64,000 bases of DNA from positions 62,001-126,000 of the forward strand of contig JANOPA010000072.1 of the NCBI GenBank assembly GCA_031421635.1. Direction: 5' to 3'. The notes beneath the pieces are model-generated. The model saw nothing but the letters and a program-made list of their open reading frames with translations, was not told the DNA's origin and made no database searches. The stretch comes from JAPOKJ01 sp031421635 (GTDB lineage Bacteria; Pseudomonadota; Gammaproteobacteria; Burkholderiales; Burkholderiaceae_E). Made by a program: the position numbers and the translations under genes. Below, in pieces: positions 17,224 through 25,907 of this stretch (position 1 is the first letter of the stretch; every line of letters starts with the position of its first letter).

Positions 17224-17277
17224 GTGAAGGGCAGCCCAAAAGGTCTGCGTTACACCTTTTCTAAGTGCGTGGCCAAG

Positions 17278-18096
17278 ATGTTAAAAGAATTTTTTACAGG
17301 ATACTCAGGGTCTCTCACGAGAGATCATCCGCGTCCCGGAGTGCTCGCATTTTCGGAATTGAAGAAGCTTATCGGCAGCATTAAGACCTGGCTGACGCAA
17401 AGCTCGGGACAAGATTTAGAGTCCGGTAACAGTAATACGCTTGCGCTCATGGTTGAGCGCAGCCATCGTGCGCATTTAGAACGCCAATTGGTCACCACAC
17501 AAATGGCCTTGGTCAAGGCTTGTGCTGATCTTATTGAAACCAAGAAGCAAGCCCAGCATTTTCGTTTTCAGTCATTGCACGACAGCCTGACTACCTTACC
17601 CAATAGTCTTTCGATTCACGAGTACTTAGAAACTTTTCTAAAAGACTATGGTGTGACAGAAAGTAGACTCGCCGTTTTATTCATTGATATCGACGACTTT
17701 AAATCTATCAACGATCTTCACGGACACTGGGTCGGAGATGAGGTGCTTCAAATCGTATCGGCGCGTATCAATCACGCGATTCGTGCTGAGGACAAAGTCG
17801 GGCGTCTCGGGGGAGATGAGTTTCTCTGTCTGATCGCCAATGCGAGTTCTCGAGAGAACGTTGCAAAAATAGCCGTACAGATTTTTGACGCCGTGCGAGA
17901 GCCTATTCAGGTTGGTTCGCTAAAGATGGTGGTCTTTGCGAGCATAGGAATCGCTTTTAATCCTGACGATTCAGTTGATGCTGAAGGATTCATCAAACGA
18001 GCGGACTCGGCCATGTACCGGGCCAAGCGTTTACGCACTGCCTATGAATTTTTCGATCCCCAGTTGGACGTCGACCGTGGACTGAAAATAAGTTGA
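17278..18096 (+). CDS. GGDEF-domain diguanylate cyclase
   Basis: About 272 residues. A helical N-terminal region leads to a C-terminal GGDEF domain (about 110-270) with an intact active site RLGGDEF and the FIDIDDFKSIND metal-binding segment, so it should make cyclic di-GMP from two GTP. No membrane helix or recognisable sensor domain is present. An RxxD-type inhibitory site is not obvious. The frame could begin at GTG 17224, but the promoter position favours ATG 17278. Its stop overlaps the fumC start by four bases (TTGA). Confidence 0.85.
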   Translation: MLKEFFTGYSGSLTRDHPRPGVLAFSELKKLIGSIKTWLTQSSGQDLESGNSNTLALMVERSHRAHLERQLVTTQMALVKACADLIETKKQAQHFRFQSLHDSLTTLPNSLSIHEYLETFLKDYGVTESRLAVLFIDIDDFKSINDLHGHWVGDEVLQIVSARINHAIRAEDKVGRLGGDEFLCLIANASSRENVAKIAVQIFDAVREPIQVGSLKMVVFASIGIAFNPDDSVDAEGFIKRADSAMYRAKRLRTAYEFFDPQLDVDRGLKIS

Positions 18097-19484
18097 AACC
18101 TCGCATTGAAACTGATGCGTTTGGATCTGTTGAGATTCCTGAGGGAGCTTTTTGGGGTCCCCAGACGGCTCGCAGTCTTTTGTTTTTTAAGATTGGCGAT
18201 CAGCGCATGCCTGTTGAGGTGGTTCACGCCCTGGGCGCTATTAAAGAGGCTGCAGCCAAGGTTAATCATGAGCTTGAACTTCTAGAGCCTGCGCGGGCGC
18301 GTGCCATAGCCGAGGCCGCGCATCAAGTGTCGACCGGTCTGCACGACGACCAGTTCCCCCTTTCCGTTTGGCAAACCGGGTCGGGAACACAAACCAATAT
18401 GAATGTCAACGAGGTTATAGCCAATTTGGCGTCAAGCTTTATTGGTTTGGAAGCTGGCTTAAGTCGCATGATCCACCCGAATGACGAGGTGAATCTTGGA
18501 CAGTCAAGCAATGATTGCTTTCCAAGTGCGATGCATATTGCAGTGTTGCGTGAAAATCAAACTCGCCTCGTGCCGGCTTTGCAAAGCTTGCGCTCAGCCC
18601 TTGGCGACAAGGCGCAACAGTTTAAAAACGTTATCAAAGTCGGTCGTACGCACTTACAGGACGCCACACCTGTCACGCTTGGACAGGAGTTTGGCGGCTA
18701 CGAGGCTCAGCTACAACTTTGCCTGTCCAGTTTGGAGTTCTCCATAAAAGCCTTGTATCAATTAGCGCTTGGAGGTACGGCCGTCGGTACTGGGTTGAAT
18801 ACCCATCCGCAGTTTGCTGAAAATGTGATCCAACAACTTTCAGAAAAGTTGAGCTTGCCTTTGAGACAATCCGGCAATCTTTTTGCCGCCATGGCGGGTC
18901 ATGAGCCGCTTGTGGCCTACCATTCAAGTCTCAAGTTAGCCGCCATTGCCGTTACTAAAATCGCCAATGACATTCGGTTGATGGCAAGTGGGCCGCGTGC
19001 CGGCTTTGGAGAATTACTCATCCCTCAAAATGAAGCGGGCAGCTCCATCATGCCCTCAAAGGTGAACCCTACGCAGATCGAAGCACTTACGATGGTGTGT
19101 ATACAGGTGCAGGGCTTAGATTTGAGTATTGGACTCGCTGCAGCCTCAGGACAGTTTGAACTTAATGCCAATAAGCCTCTGATTATTTTCGATATTCTTG
19201 AAAGCATCCGACTCTTTTCGGATGCGCTGAATAGTTTCGTTCAACACTGCCTCGTCGGTGTGACTGCAAACCAAGAGCATTTGGAAGTCCAAGTACAGAA
19301 TTCACTGATGCTGGTCACGGCCCTGGCCCCGCACATTGGCTACGATAATGCCGCGCGCTGTGCAAAGTACGCCTTCGAGCAAAAACTCAGTTTGCGGGAA
19401 GCCGCGATCAAGTTAGATCTCGTCAGTGGCACCAATTTTGATCTCTGGGTTGATCCTCGCAAGATGACTGGCATCAATTATTAG
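18093..19484 (+). CDS. fumC: Class II fumarate hydratase
   Basis: A 463-residue, iron-independent fumarase converting fumarate to malate in the TCA cycle. The family signature GSSIMPSKVNPTQ lies near residues 315-328, and TGSGTQTNMNVNEV and the GRTHLQDATPVTLGQE loop are present. The start is TTG 18093, overlapping the diguanylate cyclase stop. Because it lacks an oxygen-labile iron-sulfur cluster, FumC is the fumarase typically used under oxidative stress, which fits its place in a dyad-controlled operon. Confidence 0.95.
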   Translation: MKPRIETDAFGSVEIPEGAFWGPQTARSLLFFKIGDQRMPVEVVHALGAIKEAAAKVNHELELLEPARARAIAEAAHQVSTGLHDDQFPLSVWQTGSGTQTNMNVNEVIANLASSFIGLEAGLSRMIHPNDEVNLGQSSNDCFPSAMHIAVLRENQTRLVPALQSLRSALGDKAQQFKNVIKVGRTHLQDATPVTLGQEFGGYEAQLQLCLSSLEFSIKALYQLALGGTAVGTGLNTHPQFAENVIQQLSEKLSLPLRQSGNLFAAMAGHEPLVAYHSSLKLAAIAVTKIANDIRLMASGPRAGFGELLIPQNEAGSSIMPSKVNPTQIEALTMVCIQVQGLDLSIGLAAASGQFELNANKPLIIFDILESIRLFSDALNSFVQHCLVGVTANQEHLEVQVQNSLMLVTALAPHIGYDNAARCAKYAFEQKLSLREAAIKLDLVSGTNFDLWVDPRKMTGINY

Positions 19485-19512
19485 AGTTCACATTAACCCA
19501 CAAAGGATTCTT

Positions 19513-20244
19513 ATGAGTACGCCAGCAAATTTAAAACCAATACCACCAAGTAGTTTGTCCATGCAAAAATCTGACTTTACCTCGGAAGGATCGCCTCCTC
19601 CCGGCATGGTCAGTGGTTTGGAGCCTGCAAATCAAGACGCCCAAGCGGGCACATCTCCGCGCAGTAGTTCTGACCCCACGTCGATTCAAGTGGCCGTGCT
19701 TGTCGGTAGCCTTCGTAAAGAATCCTTTAACCTTAAGTTGGCAAAGGCAATAGAGAAGATAGCACCTGTTGAGTTTCTGTTTTTACACGCAAATATCGCC
19801 GATCTGCCGCTCTACAATCAAGATCATGATGAGAAGAACGCAGACTCAGTGATTCGCCTGAAAGCCGTAATTACTTCGGCTCAGGCACTTCTTTTCGTCA
19901 CACCAGAATACAACCGCTCAGTGCCGGGAGTTCTGAAGAATGCTATTGATCACGGCTCTCGTCCTTATGGTCAAAGTGTTTGGGCAGGAAAGCCCGCTGG
20001 AGTGATCGGTGCCTCGGTTGGAGCGATTGGAACCGCGATGGCACAACAGCATTTACGAAACTGTCTAGCTTACTTGGATGTCCCCACCATGGGTCAACCG
20101 GAAGCTTTTATTCATGCCCGCGAGGGGTTCTTTGATGAGAACGGGGAATTCGGAAAGTCTAGCGCTAAGTTCATGGCCACTTGGGTTACTCAATATTGCG
20201 CCTGGGTCAGCAGCCATCTTGCAATGCAGTCCACCGCAAAATAG
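19513..20244 (+). CDS. NADPH-dependent FMN reductase family protein
   Basis: A 243-residue flavoprotein. Residues about 58-240 form a flavodoxin-like FMN reductase domain with the phosphate loop VLVGSLRKESFN, FVTPEYNRSVPGVLKNAIDH and GASVGAIGTAMAQQHLR, close to ChrR/YieF-type quinone and chromate reductases. It likely reduces quinones or other electrophiles with NAD(P)H. The first 55 residues are an extra serine-, proline- and glycine-rich segment not found in ordinary members. AAAGGA precedes the ATG. It follows fumC by 28 bp and may share its transcript. Confidence 0.85.
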   Translation: MSTPANLKPIPPSSLSMQKSDFTSEGSPPPGMVSGLEPANQDAQAGTSPRSSSDPTSIQVAVLVGSLRKESFNLKLAKAIEKIAPVEFLFLHANIADLPLYNQDHDEKNADSVIRLKAVITSAQALLFVTPEYNRSVPGVLKNAIDHGSRPYGQSVWAGKPAGVIGASVGAIGTAMAQQHLRNCLAYLDVPTMGQPEAFIHAREGFFDENGEFGKSSAKFMATWVTQYCAWVSSHLAMQSTAK

Positions 20245-20269
20245 CCTTCAAACAGATCAAGGAGCCGCC

Positions 20270-21031
20270 GTGAAGAAGTCCCACTCCGTAAACGATCTAA
20301 AGATCAATTGTTTACTTGCTGTGCTTACTCCGGTTTTGTGGCTGCAGTCTCGCCAGGTGAGGCAAAAGACACCGCGTTTACCCGAAGCCGCTGGTCCTCG
20401 GCAGGGCCAGGTCGGCCACGGAGAGCTTTTAAAGGTTCTCGTCGTTGGGGATTCTGGCGCCGCCGGGGTAGGTGTTCAATTAATGGACGAAGGCCTATGT
20501 GGTCAACTCGTGGCACGATTGAGTGACGAGTACACAGTCGACTGGAAGGTCATTGCGATCAACGGGCTTGATTCCCCAGGCATGATCGAGCTGCTTGAAG
20601 AAGAAGCAGCAGACGAGTTCGACGTGGTTGTTGTTTCGCTTGGCGCGAATGACGCTACCTCGCTATGCCCACCCGATCAATGGTCACAGTTGCAGGAGAC
20701 GGTCGCCGCCTTAATTAAGCGACAGTTCAGTCCAAGAGTCTTGGTGCACAGCGCTGTGCCTCCTATGCACGCCTGCCTCGCGTTGCCACAGCCTCTGCGG
20801 TGGTTCATGGGGTGTTGGGCTGGGGAGATGAATCGGCGCTTAACAAATGCCGTGCAAACAAAGCAGCTAATTTCGGATCGACGCCTTTGCAAGCGTACCG
20901 TGCATTGGCATCCTGAGACTACGACGACCTTTGGAATGTCGGAAGACGGTATACATCCCAGTGCACTAGGATATGCCGTATGGGCTCAAACGTTAAGCAC
21001 GCACATTAGAGCCCATCTTAAAGCTCGCTAA
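20270..21031 (+). CDS. SGNH/GDSL-family hydrolase
   Basis: A 253-residue protein starting at GTG 20270, chosen because AAGGAG lies 6 bases upstream. Catalytic blocks are visible: VVGDSGAAGVG (nucleophile S62), the block III-like SLGANDAT, and block V DGIHPSALGY supplying Asp and His. An N-terminal hydrophobic stretch (about 11-24) may be a membrane anchor or signal. It probably hydrolyses acyl esters or lysophospholipids; the true substrate is unknown. It follows the FMN reductase by 25 bp. Confidence 0.8.
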   Translation: MKKSHSVNDLKINCLLAVLTPVLWLQSRQVRQKTPRLPEAAGPRQGQVGHGELLKVLVVGDSGAAGVGVQLMDEGLCGQLVARLSDEYTVDWKVIAINGLDSPGMIELLEEEAADEFDVVVVSLGANDATSLCPPDQWSQLQETVAALIKRQFSPRVLVHSAVPPMHACLALPQPLRWFMGCWAGEMNRRLTNAVQTKQLISDRRLCKRTVHWHPETTTTFGMSEDGIHPSALGYAVWAQTLSTHIRAHLKAR

Positions 21032-21080
21032 GGTATGGCACTTTTTTAAATGGTGCCAATCCCTAAATATTGCTTTTTCC

Positions 21081-21512
21081 TCACTTACGGGGCTTCTTAA
21101 GCGACCAAGTGCCCAGAGTACTGTCAAAAGTGTGGGTGCTCGTGAATGCATCTCGTTCTCGTTTCACTTCGTCGCGTGACATCGTGCTCATGTCTCTTGG
21201 CGTCCCTGGGATTTTGACCCAGTCTTGAGTGCCCGCGTCATAGCGATTCAAGCTCAAAAATTTGTCGCGCTCAGCAACAATTTCGCCCCGGGATTTGATA
21301 CCCTTTGGAGGTTCGTATTCTGGCTTTAAAGTCCAGATGTCGAGCACGTCATCGTAGCGATGGGATTTCATGAAGTCCTGTCTCTCCATCTTGACCTCGT
21401 TACGAGTTGATGGCGTACCGGTATTTGTGGTCGACGTTTGCGCGAGTGCAAGCGTCGATGTGGCCGCAAACGCAAGAGCAATTAGGGCTGAAATACTGTT
21501 GAGTTTTTTCAT
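21081..21512 (-). CDS. Secreted protein with three internal repeats
   Basis: A 143-residue protein with a signal peptide (MKKLNSISALIALAFAATST, cleaved near ALAQ). The mature part is three imperfect copies of about 27 residues with the pattern R-x-E-V/I-x-x-E-R-x-x-F-(x8)-D-x-x-x-x-x-W. The first ends in LDIWTLK, the second in TQDWVKI and the third in LGTWSLK. I do not recognise a named family. It is probably periplasmic. ATG 21512 is preferred over an upstream start at 21596, because the dyad site at 21578-21593 predicts transcription from about 21544. Confidence 0.7.
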   Translation of the reverse strand: MKKLNSISALIALAFAATSTLALAQTSTTNTGTPSTRNEVKMERQDFMKSHRYDDVLDIWTLKPEYEPPKGIKSRGEIVAERDKFLSLNRYDAGTQDWVKIPGTPRDMSTMSRDEVKRERDAFTSTHTFDSTLGTWSLKKPRK

Positions 21513-21550
21513 AGTCGTTAATCCAATCGTGGTGATAAGTAGAGAAGCTA

Positions 21551-21593
21551 AGCTTGACTGGGTTTGAGAAAAAAATCCGTGCGTTGCCGTACG
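21551..21593 (-). promoter_or_regulatory. Weaker dyad-type promoter of the secreted repeat protein
   Basis: CGTGCG-TTGC-CGTACG (21578-21593) has two mismatches to the consensus, and CAAGCT (21556-21551, minus strand) is a weak -10 at the standard distance. The flanks also form GTGCGT...ACGCAC (21579-21596), so the exact register is uncertain. Confidence 0.4.
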
Positions 21594-21654
21594 CACCAGT
21601 CAAGCCAGATGACAGCCCAAAACATATGGATTGGGCCGAGAATGCTCTCGAAAA

Positions 21655-22800
21655 TTACGGCACGCGGCGCTCGGTCTCTATCTTGTCGATTTCAACCCGC
21701 CGATTGGGTGCTAAACATAAAATTAGTGTCGGCCTTTTCTTGTCGGTGCACTCAACAATCGGATTGTTTTCACCTTTTCCAATGGCGGTCAGTCGATTGG
21801 CAGCGATACCTTTGTTAAGCAGGTATTTCTTGACCGCGTCAGCGCGTCTCTGTGAAAGTTTTAAGTTATAGGCGGGTGATCCGATGCGATCGGTATAGCC
21901 TGAAATCACAACGCTGTTGACCTGTGCATTTTGTTTCAAAAAGCTTACCACCTCGTCGAGCTTTGCATGCTGGGGAGGAAGCACTGAGCTGTTGAAACCA
22001 AATAGCTCGGTGGCCGAGATGGTCACCTTTTCATACTTTGGAGCCGGTGGTGGCAAAGGTGGCTCCACTGGCGCAGGCGCTGGCGCTGGCGGAGTAGCCG
22101 GTGCAGGGGCCGGTGCAGGGGCCGGTGTGGGCGCCACTGCTACGGGTGGCTCTACGGGTGTTGGAGCAATGGGCGGAGGTGGGGTCGGAGTCTCGACCAC
22201 GCGCATGGGTTGGGTCGACCCGCCAAAAGTGTAAATCAGGCCCAAAGTGAACAAATTACTATTGGCCCGACTGAATCCAAAGTCATTGCTTCGAATGAAA
22301 GTATGTGAACGCCGCACGTCCGCCTGCCCCCCCCAACTCGGAGAGAACGAATATTGAAATCCAAGTCCGGCTGTGACAAAGGAGGACGTTCCCGACTTGT
22401 TAGGACCTGCCGACTTCACCTTATCGTATTCCCCACCCGCACCGAACAGAGCATAGGGCCGAAATCGTTCACGAGAGAACATGTAAAGGCCGGCCACGTC
22501 GAGCGTGGTATGTTGAAGCTCGGTGCCAGCTTTACTTGAACTCGCAAAGGAGGGGCCAAACTGTATGTCCCAGGAGGGAGACAAAACTTTACCAACTCTT
22601 AGTCCGAAACCCTCTCCGCGACGATCTACGCCAAATCTATTTTCCGGATCGAAGATACTTGCGCTTGGTACGATATACCACGGGGCCCTGGCAGTCCCAT
22701 TGCTAGGGTCGCCATACATACTACCTTGTGCATTGGTGGGGGTCGGCGTTGCTGCGCCGATCAATGCAGCCATAACGCTACAGTGTTTAAAGGTTTTCAT
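21655..22800 (-). CDS. OmpA-family outer-membrane protein
   Basis: A 381-residue protein with a signal peptide (cleaved near TNAQG). Residues about 30-215 form a small beta-barrel of the OmpA/OprF kind, alternating in pattern and containing YMFSRERFRPYALFGAGGEYD. A linker of about 60 residues is extremely rich in proline and alanine. The C-terminal OmpA domain (about 260-375) has FGFNSSVLPPQHAKLDEV, ISGYTDRIGSPAYNLKLSQRRA and NRRVEI, which bind peptidoglycan. Two cysteines (VECTDKKRP...LCLAP) could form a disulfide, as in OprF. It tethers the outer membrane to the wall. ATG 22800 is the start that gives a signal peptide. Confidence 0.9.
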   Translation of the reverse strand: MKTFKHCSVMAALIGAATPTPTNAQGSMYGDPSNGTARAPWYIVPSASIFDPENRFGVDRRGEGFGLRVGKVLSPSWDIQFGPSFASSSKAGTELQHTTLDVAGLYMFSRERFRPYALFGAGGEYDKVKSAGPNKSGTSSFVTAGLGFQYSFSPSWGGQADVRRSHTFIRSNDFGFSRANSNLFTLGLIYTFGGSTQPMRVVETPTPPPPIAPTPVEPPVAVAPTPAPAPAPAPATPPAPAPAPVEPPLPPPAPKYEKVTISATELFGFNSSVLPPQHAKLDEVVSFLKQNAQVNSVVISGYTDRIGSPAYNLKLSQRRADAVKKYLLNKGIAANRLTAIGKGENNPIVECTDKKRPTLILCLAPNRRVEIDKIETERRVP

Positions 22801-22946
22801 AGGAATGTCTTCACTCGTTAAGATAAACCTGAGCAGTCCGTGCACGACTGCGGAAGCTTTAGACTGAGTGAATGAATCGCCTCGAGTTATCGGCAAACAC
22901 GCCGTATGAATGTAGTTTTTGTCCTACTTGTAGCGTTTTGGTTGGG

Positions 22947-22989
22947 TGTCGGTTAGCGCACAGATATTGTTCGCATATGGGCCTAGCAT
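22947..22989 (+). promoter_or_regulatory. Dyad-type promoter of the Mce/Mla operon
   Basis: TGTCGG-TTAG-CGCACA (22947-22962) has one mismatch. TAGCAT (22984-22989) is a good -10 at the exact spacing. The predicted start near 22996 rules out the upstream frame opening at 22872 and leaves only a few bases before ATG 23001. Confidence 0.65.
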
Positions 22990-23000
22990 CGCGGGTAAAT

Positions 23001-24167
23001 ATGAACTCAGACCCCGCACGATTTTCCGAAGTTTCAGGAGGCGAAAAAAGAACCATTGAGGTTTCGGGTGGATGGACCGCCGTTCAAATTTCGGAAGTCA
23101 TCGCAAATATCGAGAACGTACCCGTCGGGTCGGGCGAGAATCCGTCGATACGCGTTGACGCATCGAAGATTTCAAAACTAGACAGTGCTGGCGCCTGGGC
23201 TCTCTTGCATCTTATGGCGCGTTTAAGTCAGGGCCGTACACCGGTGCCAATTACAGACTTGCCCGAGAGATTCTCTAAGCTTCTTGAAGCGGTTAAGAAG
23301 AACATTGCAAACGGTCAGGTAGTCGCACCGAAAGCCTCCCTCTGGAATCACGCCAAAATAGGCGGTCGGATAAAAAATGTGACGGCGTGGCTTGGCGCAT
23401 TTGTGGTCGTGAGTTTAAATAATGGCCTCTCGTTGCTGAGCTTTTTCGGTGAAACCGCCGTGGCCCTCGGAGCCAGTGTAATTCATCCCTCTCGGTTTCG
23501 CGTGAGGCCAGTGTTGTTTAATTTGAGAACGGCCGGATTTGATGCGCTGCCGATCGTGGGTCTTTTGTCGTTGCTGCTTGGCGTGGTCGTTGCCTATCAA
23601 AGTGCGGACCAGTTACGTAACTACGGCGCCAGCATTTTTGTCGTTGATATCGTTGGACTGTCAATGGTTCGGGAGTTTTCTCCCTTGATCGTGGCGATTA
23701 TTATCGCGGGGCGGTCTGGGTCTGCGTATGCCGCGCAAATTGGCACAATGGCCGTTACTGAAGAGTTAGATTCGCTCAGCACCATTGGGGTCTCCTCCAT
23801 CGAACTGCTGGTCATTCCTAAGGTACTCGCCTTAGCAATTGCCATGCCCTTACTCACAGTCTATTCCGATGTTCTGGGGGTTTTTGGTGGGATGCTTATG
23901 GCCAATCAGCAACTCGGCATTGGGTTTGTAGAATTCTCGGATCGATTAGTCAAAGCTGTGAGCGTGACGTCGTTTATGACCGGGCTAGGCAAAGTCCCCG
24001 TATTTGCATTGGTGATCGCGATGGTCAGTTGTTTTCAGGGCTTTAAGACCAAGGGCGGAGCAGAGAGTGTGGGACGCCAAACGACCAAGAGCGTTGTGCA
24101 GTCCATCTTTTGGGTCATCGTCGTCGACGCCATGTTTTCCGTCGCCTTTAACACCCTGGACCTGTGA
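23001..24167 (+). CDS. mlaE: MlaE-type ABC transporter permease with N-terminal STAS domain
   Basis: About 388 residues. Residues 10-105 form a STAS-like domain (RVDASKISKLDSAGAWALLHL, similar to MlaB), fused to an MlaE permease (about 125-385) with five to six membrane helices, including the conserved GRSGSAYAAQIGTM and QIGT-EELDS cytoplasmic helix. It is the membrane core of an Mce/Mla lipid transporter, and the fused STAS part probably replaces a separate MlaB. ATG 23001 follows from the promoter position; a strong AGGAGG at 23036 precedes no in-frame ATG, GTG or TTG. The ATPase gene starts two bases after its stop. Confidence 0.88.
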   Translation: MNSDPARFSEVSGGEKRTIEVSGGWTAVQISEVIANIENVPVGSGENPSIRVDASKISKLDSAGAWALLHLMARLSQGRTPVPITDLPERFSKLLEAVKKNIANGQVVAPKASLWNHAKIGGRIKNVTAWLGAFVVVSLNNGLSLLSFFGETAVALGASVIHPSRFRVRPVLFNLRTAGFDALPIVGLLSLLLGVVVAYQSADQLRNYGASIFVVDIVGLSMVREFSPLIVAIIIAGRSGSAYAAQIGTMAVTEELDSLSTIGVSSIELLVIPKVLALAIAMPLLTVYSDVLGVFGGMLMANQQLGIGFVEFSDRLVKAVSVTSFMTGLGKVPVFALVIAMVSCFQGFKTKGGAESVGRQTTKSVVQSIFWVIVVDAMFSVAFNTLDL

Positions 24168-24168
24168 C

Positions 24169-24972
24169 GTGCCTACGGGAAGCCAATCCGATGAGCGGGT
24201 CATTCAAATGATGAATGTCTCGACCAGTTTCGGTAACCATGTAGTGCACTCAGGCATCACTTTCGAGGTGCAAAAGCAAGAAGTCTTTGCAGTGATCGGC
24301 GGCAGCGGTTCGGGAAAGTCAACGCTTTTGCGCGAACTGATTTTGTTGCAAAAGCCGAGTTCGGGATCTATTACGGTCCTAGGTGAAGATTTGGCCACTC
24401 TAACGGCATCGCAAGACCTCGCCTTGAGACAGCGCTGGGGCGTCATGTTCCAGCACGGCGGCTTGCTTGGTTCTCTGACCGTTAAAGAAAACGTCGGATT
24501 GCCGATGAGAGAACACACTAAGCTCGATGATCAAGTGATTGATGAAATAGCCTCATGGAAGTTGTCCTTGGTAGGTCTGGCCTCCGAGGTCGCTGCCAAG
24601 CTGCCTTCCGAGCTGAGTGGGGGCATGTTAAAACGCGCGTCCTTTGCCAGAGCCATGGCACTTGATCCAGAGTTACTTTTCCTCGATGAACCGACGGCGG
24701 GATTAGATCCTGCGAGTGCAGCCGGGATCGATGAGTTGATCCATACCCTGCGCGACCTTTTTGGTCTGACGATCGTCATGATTACTCATGACCTCGATCT
24801 TCTTTGGCAAGTTTCTGATCGAGTCGCTGTGCTGGCCGACGGCAAAATACAAGCTCTTGGGTCAATGGAAGAACTTTCGAAACTGAACATCCCAGCGGTA
24901 CGTCAATTTTTCGATGGAGCACGAGGTCGTGCTGCGCAACCCTCTGGGAGAATGTCATCGAAACTAAAGTGA
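24169..24972 (+). CDS. mlaF: MlaF-type ABC transporter ATPase
   Basis: A 267-residue ATP-binding subunit. Walker A is GGSGSGKST, the signature motif is LSGGMLKRASFARAM, Walker B is LLFLDEPTAGLDP, and the switch histidine is in ITHDLDLL. It powers lipid movement by the Mce/Mla complex with the permease upstream and the MCE protein downstream. The start is probably GTG 24169, two bases after the permease stop; ATG 24208 would trim the N-terminus. Its TGA overlaps the GTG of the next gene. Confidence 0.9.
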   Translation: MPTGSQSDERVIQMMNVSTSFGNHVVHSGITFEVQKQEVFAVIGGSGSGKSTLLRELILLQKPSSGSITVLGEDLATLTASQDLALRQRWGVMFQHGGLLGSLTVKENVGLPMREHTKLDDQVIDEIASWKLSLVGLASEVAAKLPSELSGGMLKRASFARAMALDPELLFLDEPTAGLDPASAAGIDELIHTLRDLFGLTIVMITHDLDLLWQVSDRVAVLADGKIQALGSMEELSKLNIPAVRQFFDGARGRAAQPSGRMSSKLK

Positions 24973-25907
24973 ATTACGTCATCGTAGGCGCGTTTGTCAT
25001 CCTGTTGGGAGGAGCCTTGATTGGTCTAGTTCTTTGGCTCGCGTCTGGAGGCGCATTCCAGAAGAAGTACGATTATTATGCAGCCGTTGAAGATGAATCG
25101 GTCTCTGGCCTCAACCCTAACGCGCCGGTAAAGTACAACGGGGTTGAGGTGGGTAAGGTCAAAAGTATCACGCTCGATCAGTTAAACCCTCAGAAGGTTA
25201 ACTTAGTGTTTGCAATAGAGCGGGGCACTCCAATTAAGATAAGTACGGTTGCGACTCTGAAGACTCAAGGACTTACGGGTATTGCCTATGTGGAGCTGAG
25301 CGGCGGAACTTCATCGGAACCTCTATTGGTGGCGACTGGGAATGGTCAATATCCCATGATTCCCACCAAGCCATCCCTAAGCGCGCGTTTAGAGAACATG
25401 CTCTCGTCGGTGCTTGGCAAGATAGACGCAACCTCTAATTCTTTAAACGCCATCTTGAGCGAAGAGAATCTCAGTGCTTTGAAGAGTTCTTTAACCGACA
25501 TTGCGGCAGTAGCCCGGACGATTTCGAGCCGTAAAAACGCGATTGACTCGGGCCTATTGAGCGCAAGTCGAACGTTTGAAAATGCCTCTCGAATATCGTC
25601 GAAACTTGAACCCCAGATCGCGCCTCTCATCGACAAAGTTTCGCGAAGTGCCGATTCGATTGAGAAAATGGGTGCCGAACTAGCGCTCGCAAGTGCCAGC
25701 GCCACAAAAACGATCGACGTGGTCGGCGCTGACGTGCAGCGCTTTAGTTCAAGATCTCTCCCCGAACTGGACCGACTATTGAGCGAATTAAGTACGCTAA
25801 CAGTGTCGCTACACCGTTTGAGTGAGCAAACTGAGCGTGATCCAAGAAGTTTGATTTTTGGTCGAAAAGGTGTCCCTGAAGGACCTGGTGAAATGGTATC
25901 CCAATGA
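24969..25907 (+). CDS. mlaD: MlaD/MCE-domain substrate-binding protein
   Basis: A 312-residue protein with an N-terminal membrane helix (about 3-25) and a single MCE domain (about 38-115, with VSGLNPNAPVKYNGVEVGKV and LKTQGLTGIAYVEL). A long helical C-terminal region (about 140-295) is predicted coiled coil. It is longer than E. coli MlaD and more like the MCE proteins of Mce systems, whose helical tails build a channel across the periplasm. It starts at GTG 24969, overlapping the ATPase stop, and overlaps the lipoprotein gene by four bases. Confidence 0.85.
   Translation: MNYVIVGAFVILLGGALIGLVLWLASGGAFQKKYDYYAAVEDESVSGLNPNAPVKYNGVEVGKVKSITLDQLNPQKVNLVFAIERGTPIKISTVATLKTQGLTGIAYVELSGGTSSEPLLVATGNGQYPMIPTKPSLSARLENMLSSVLGKIDATSNSLNAILSEENLSALKSSLTDIAAVARTISSRKNAIDSGLLSASRTFENASRISSKLEPQIAPLIDKVSRSADSIEKMGAELALASASATKTIDVVGADVQRFSSRSLPELDRLLSELSTLTVSLHRLSEQTERDPRSLIFGRKGVPEGPGEMVSQ

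Noticed and set aside
21036..21058. Inverted repeat TGGCAC/GTGCCA as a terminator after the GDSL gene
   Set aside because: Only a 6-bp stem with an 11-nt loop; the T-run is inside the loop, not after the stem.
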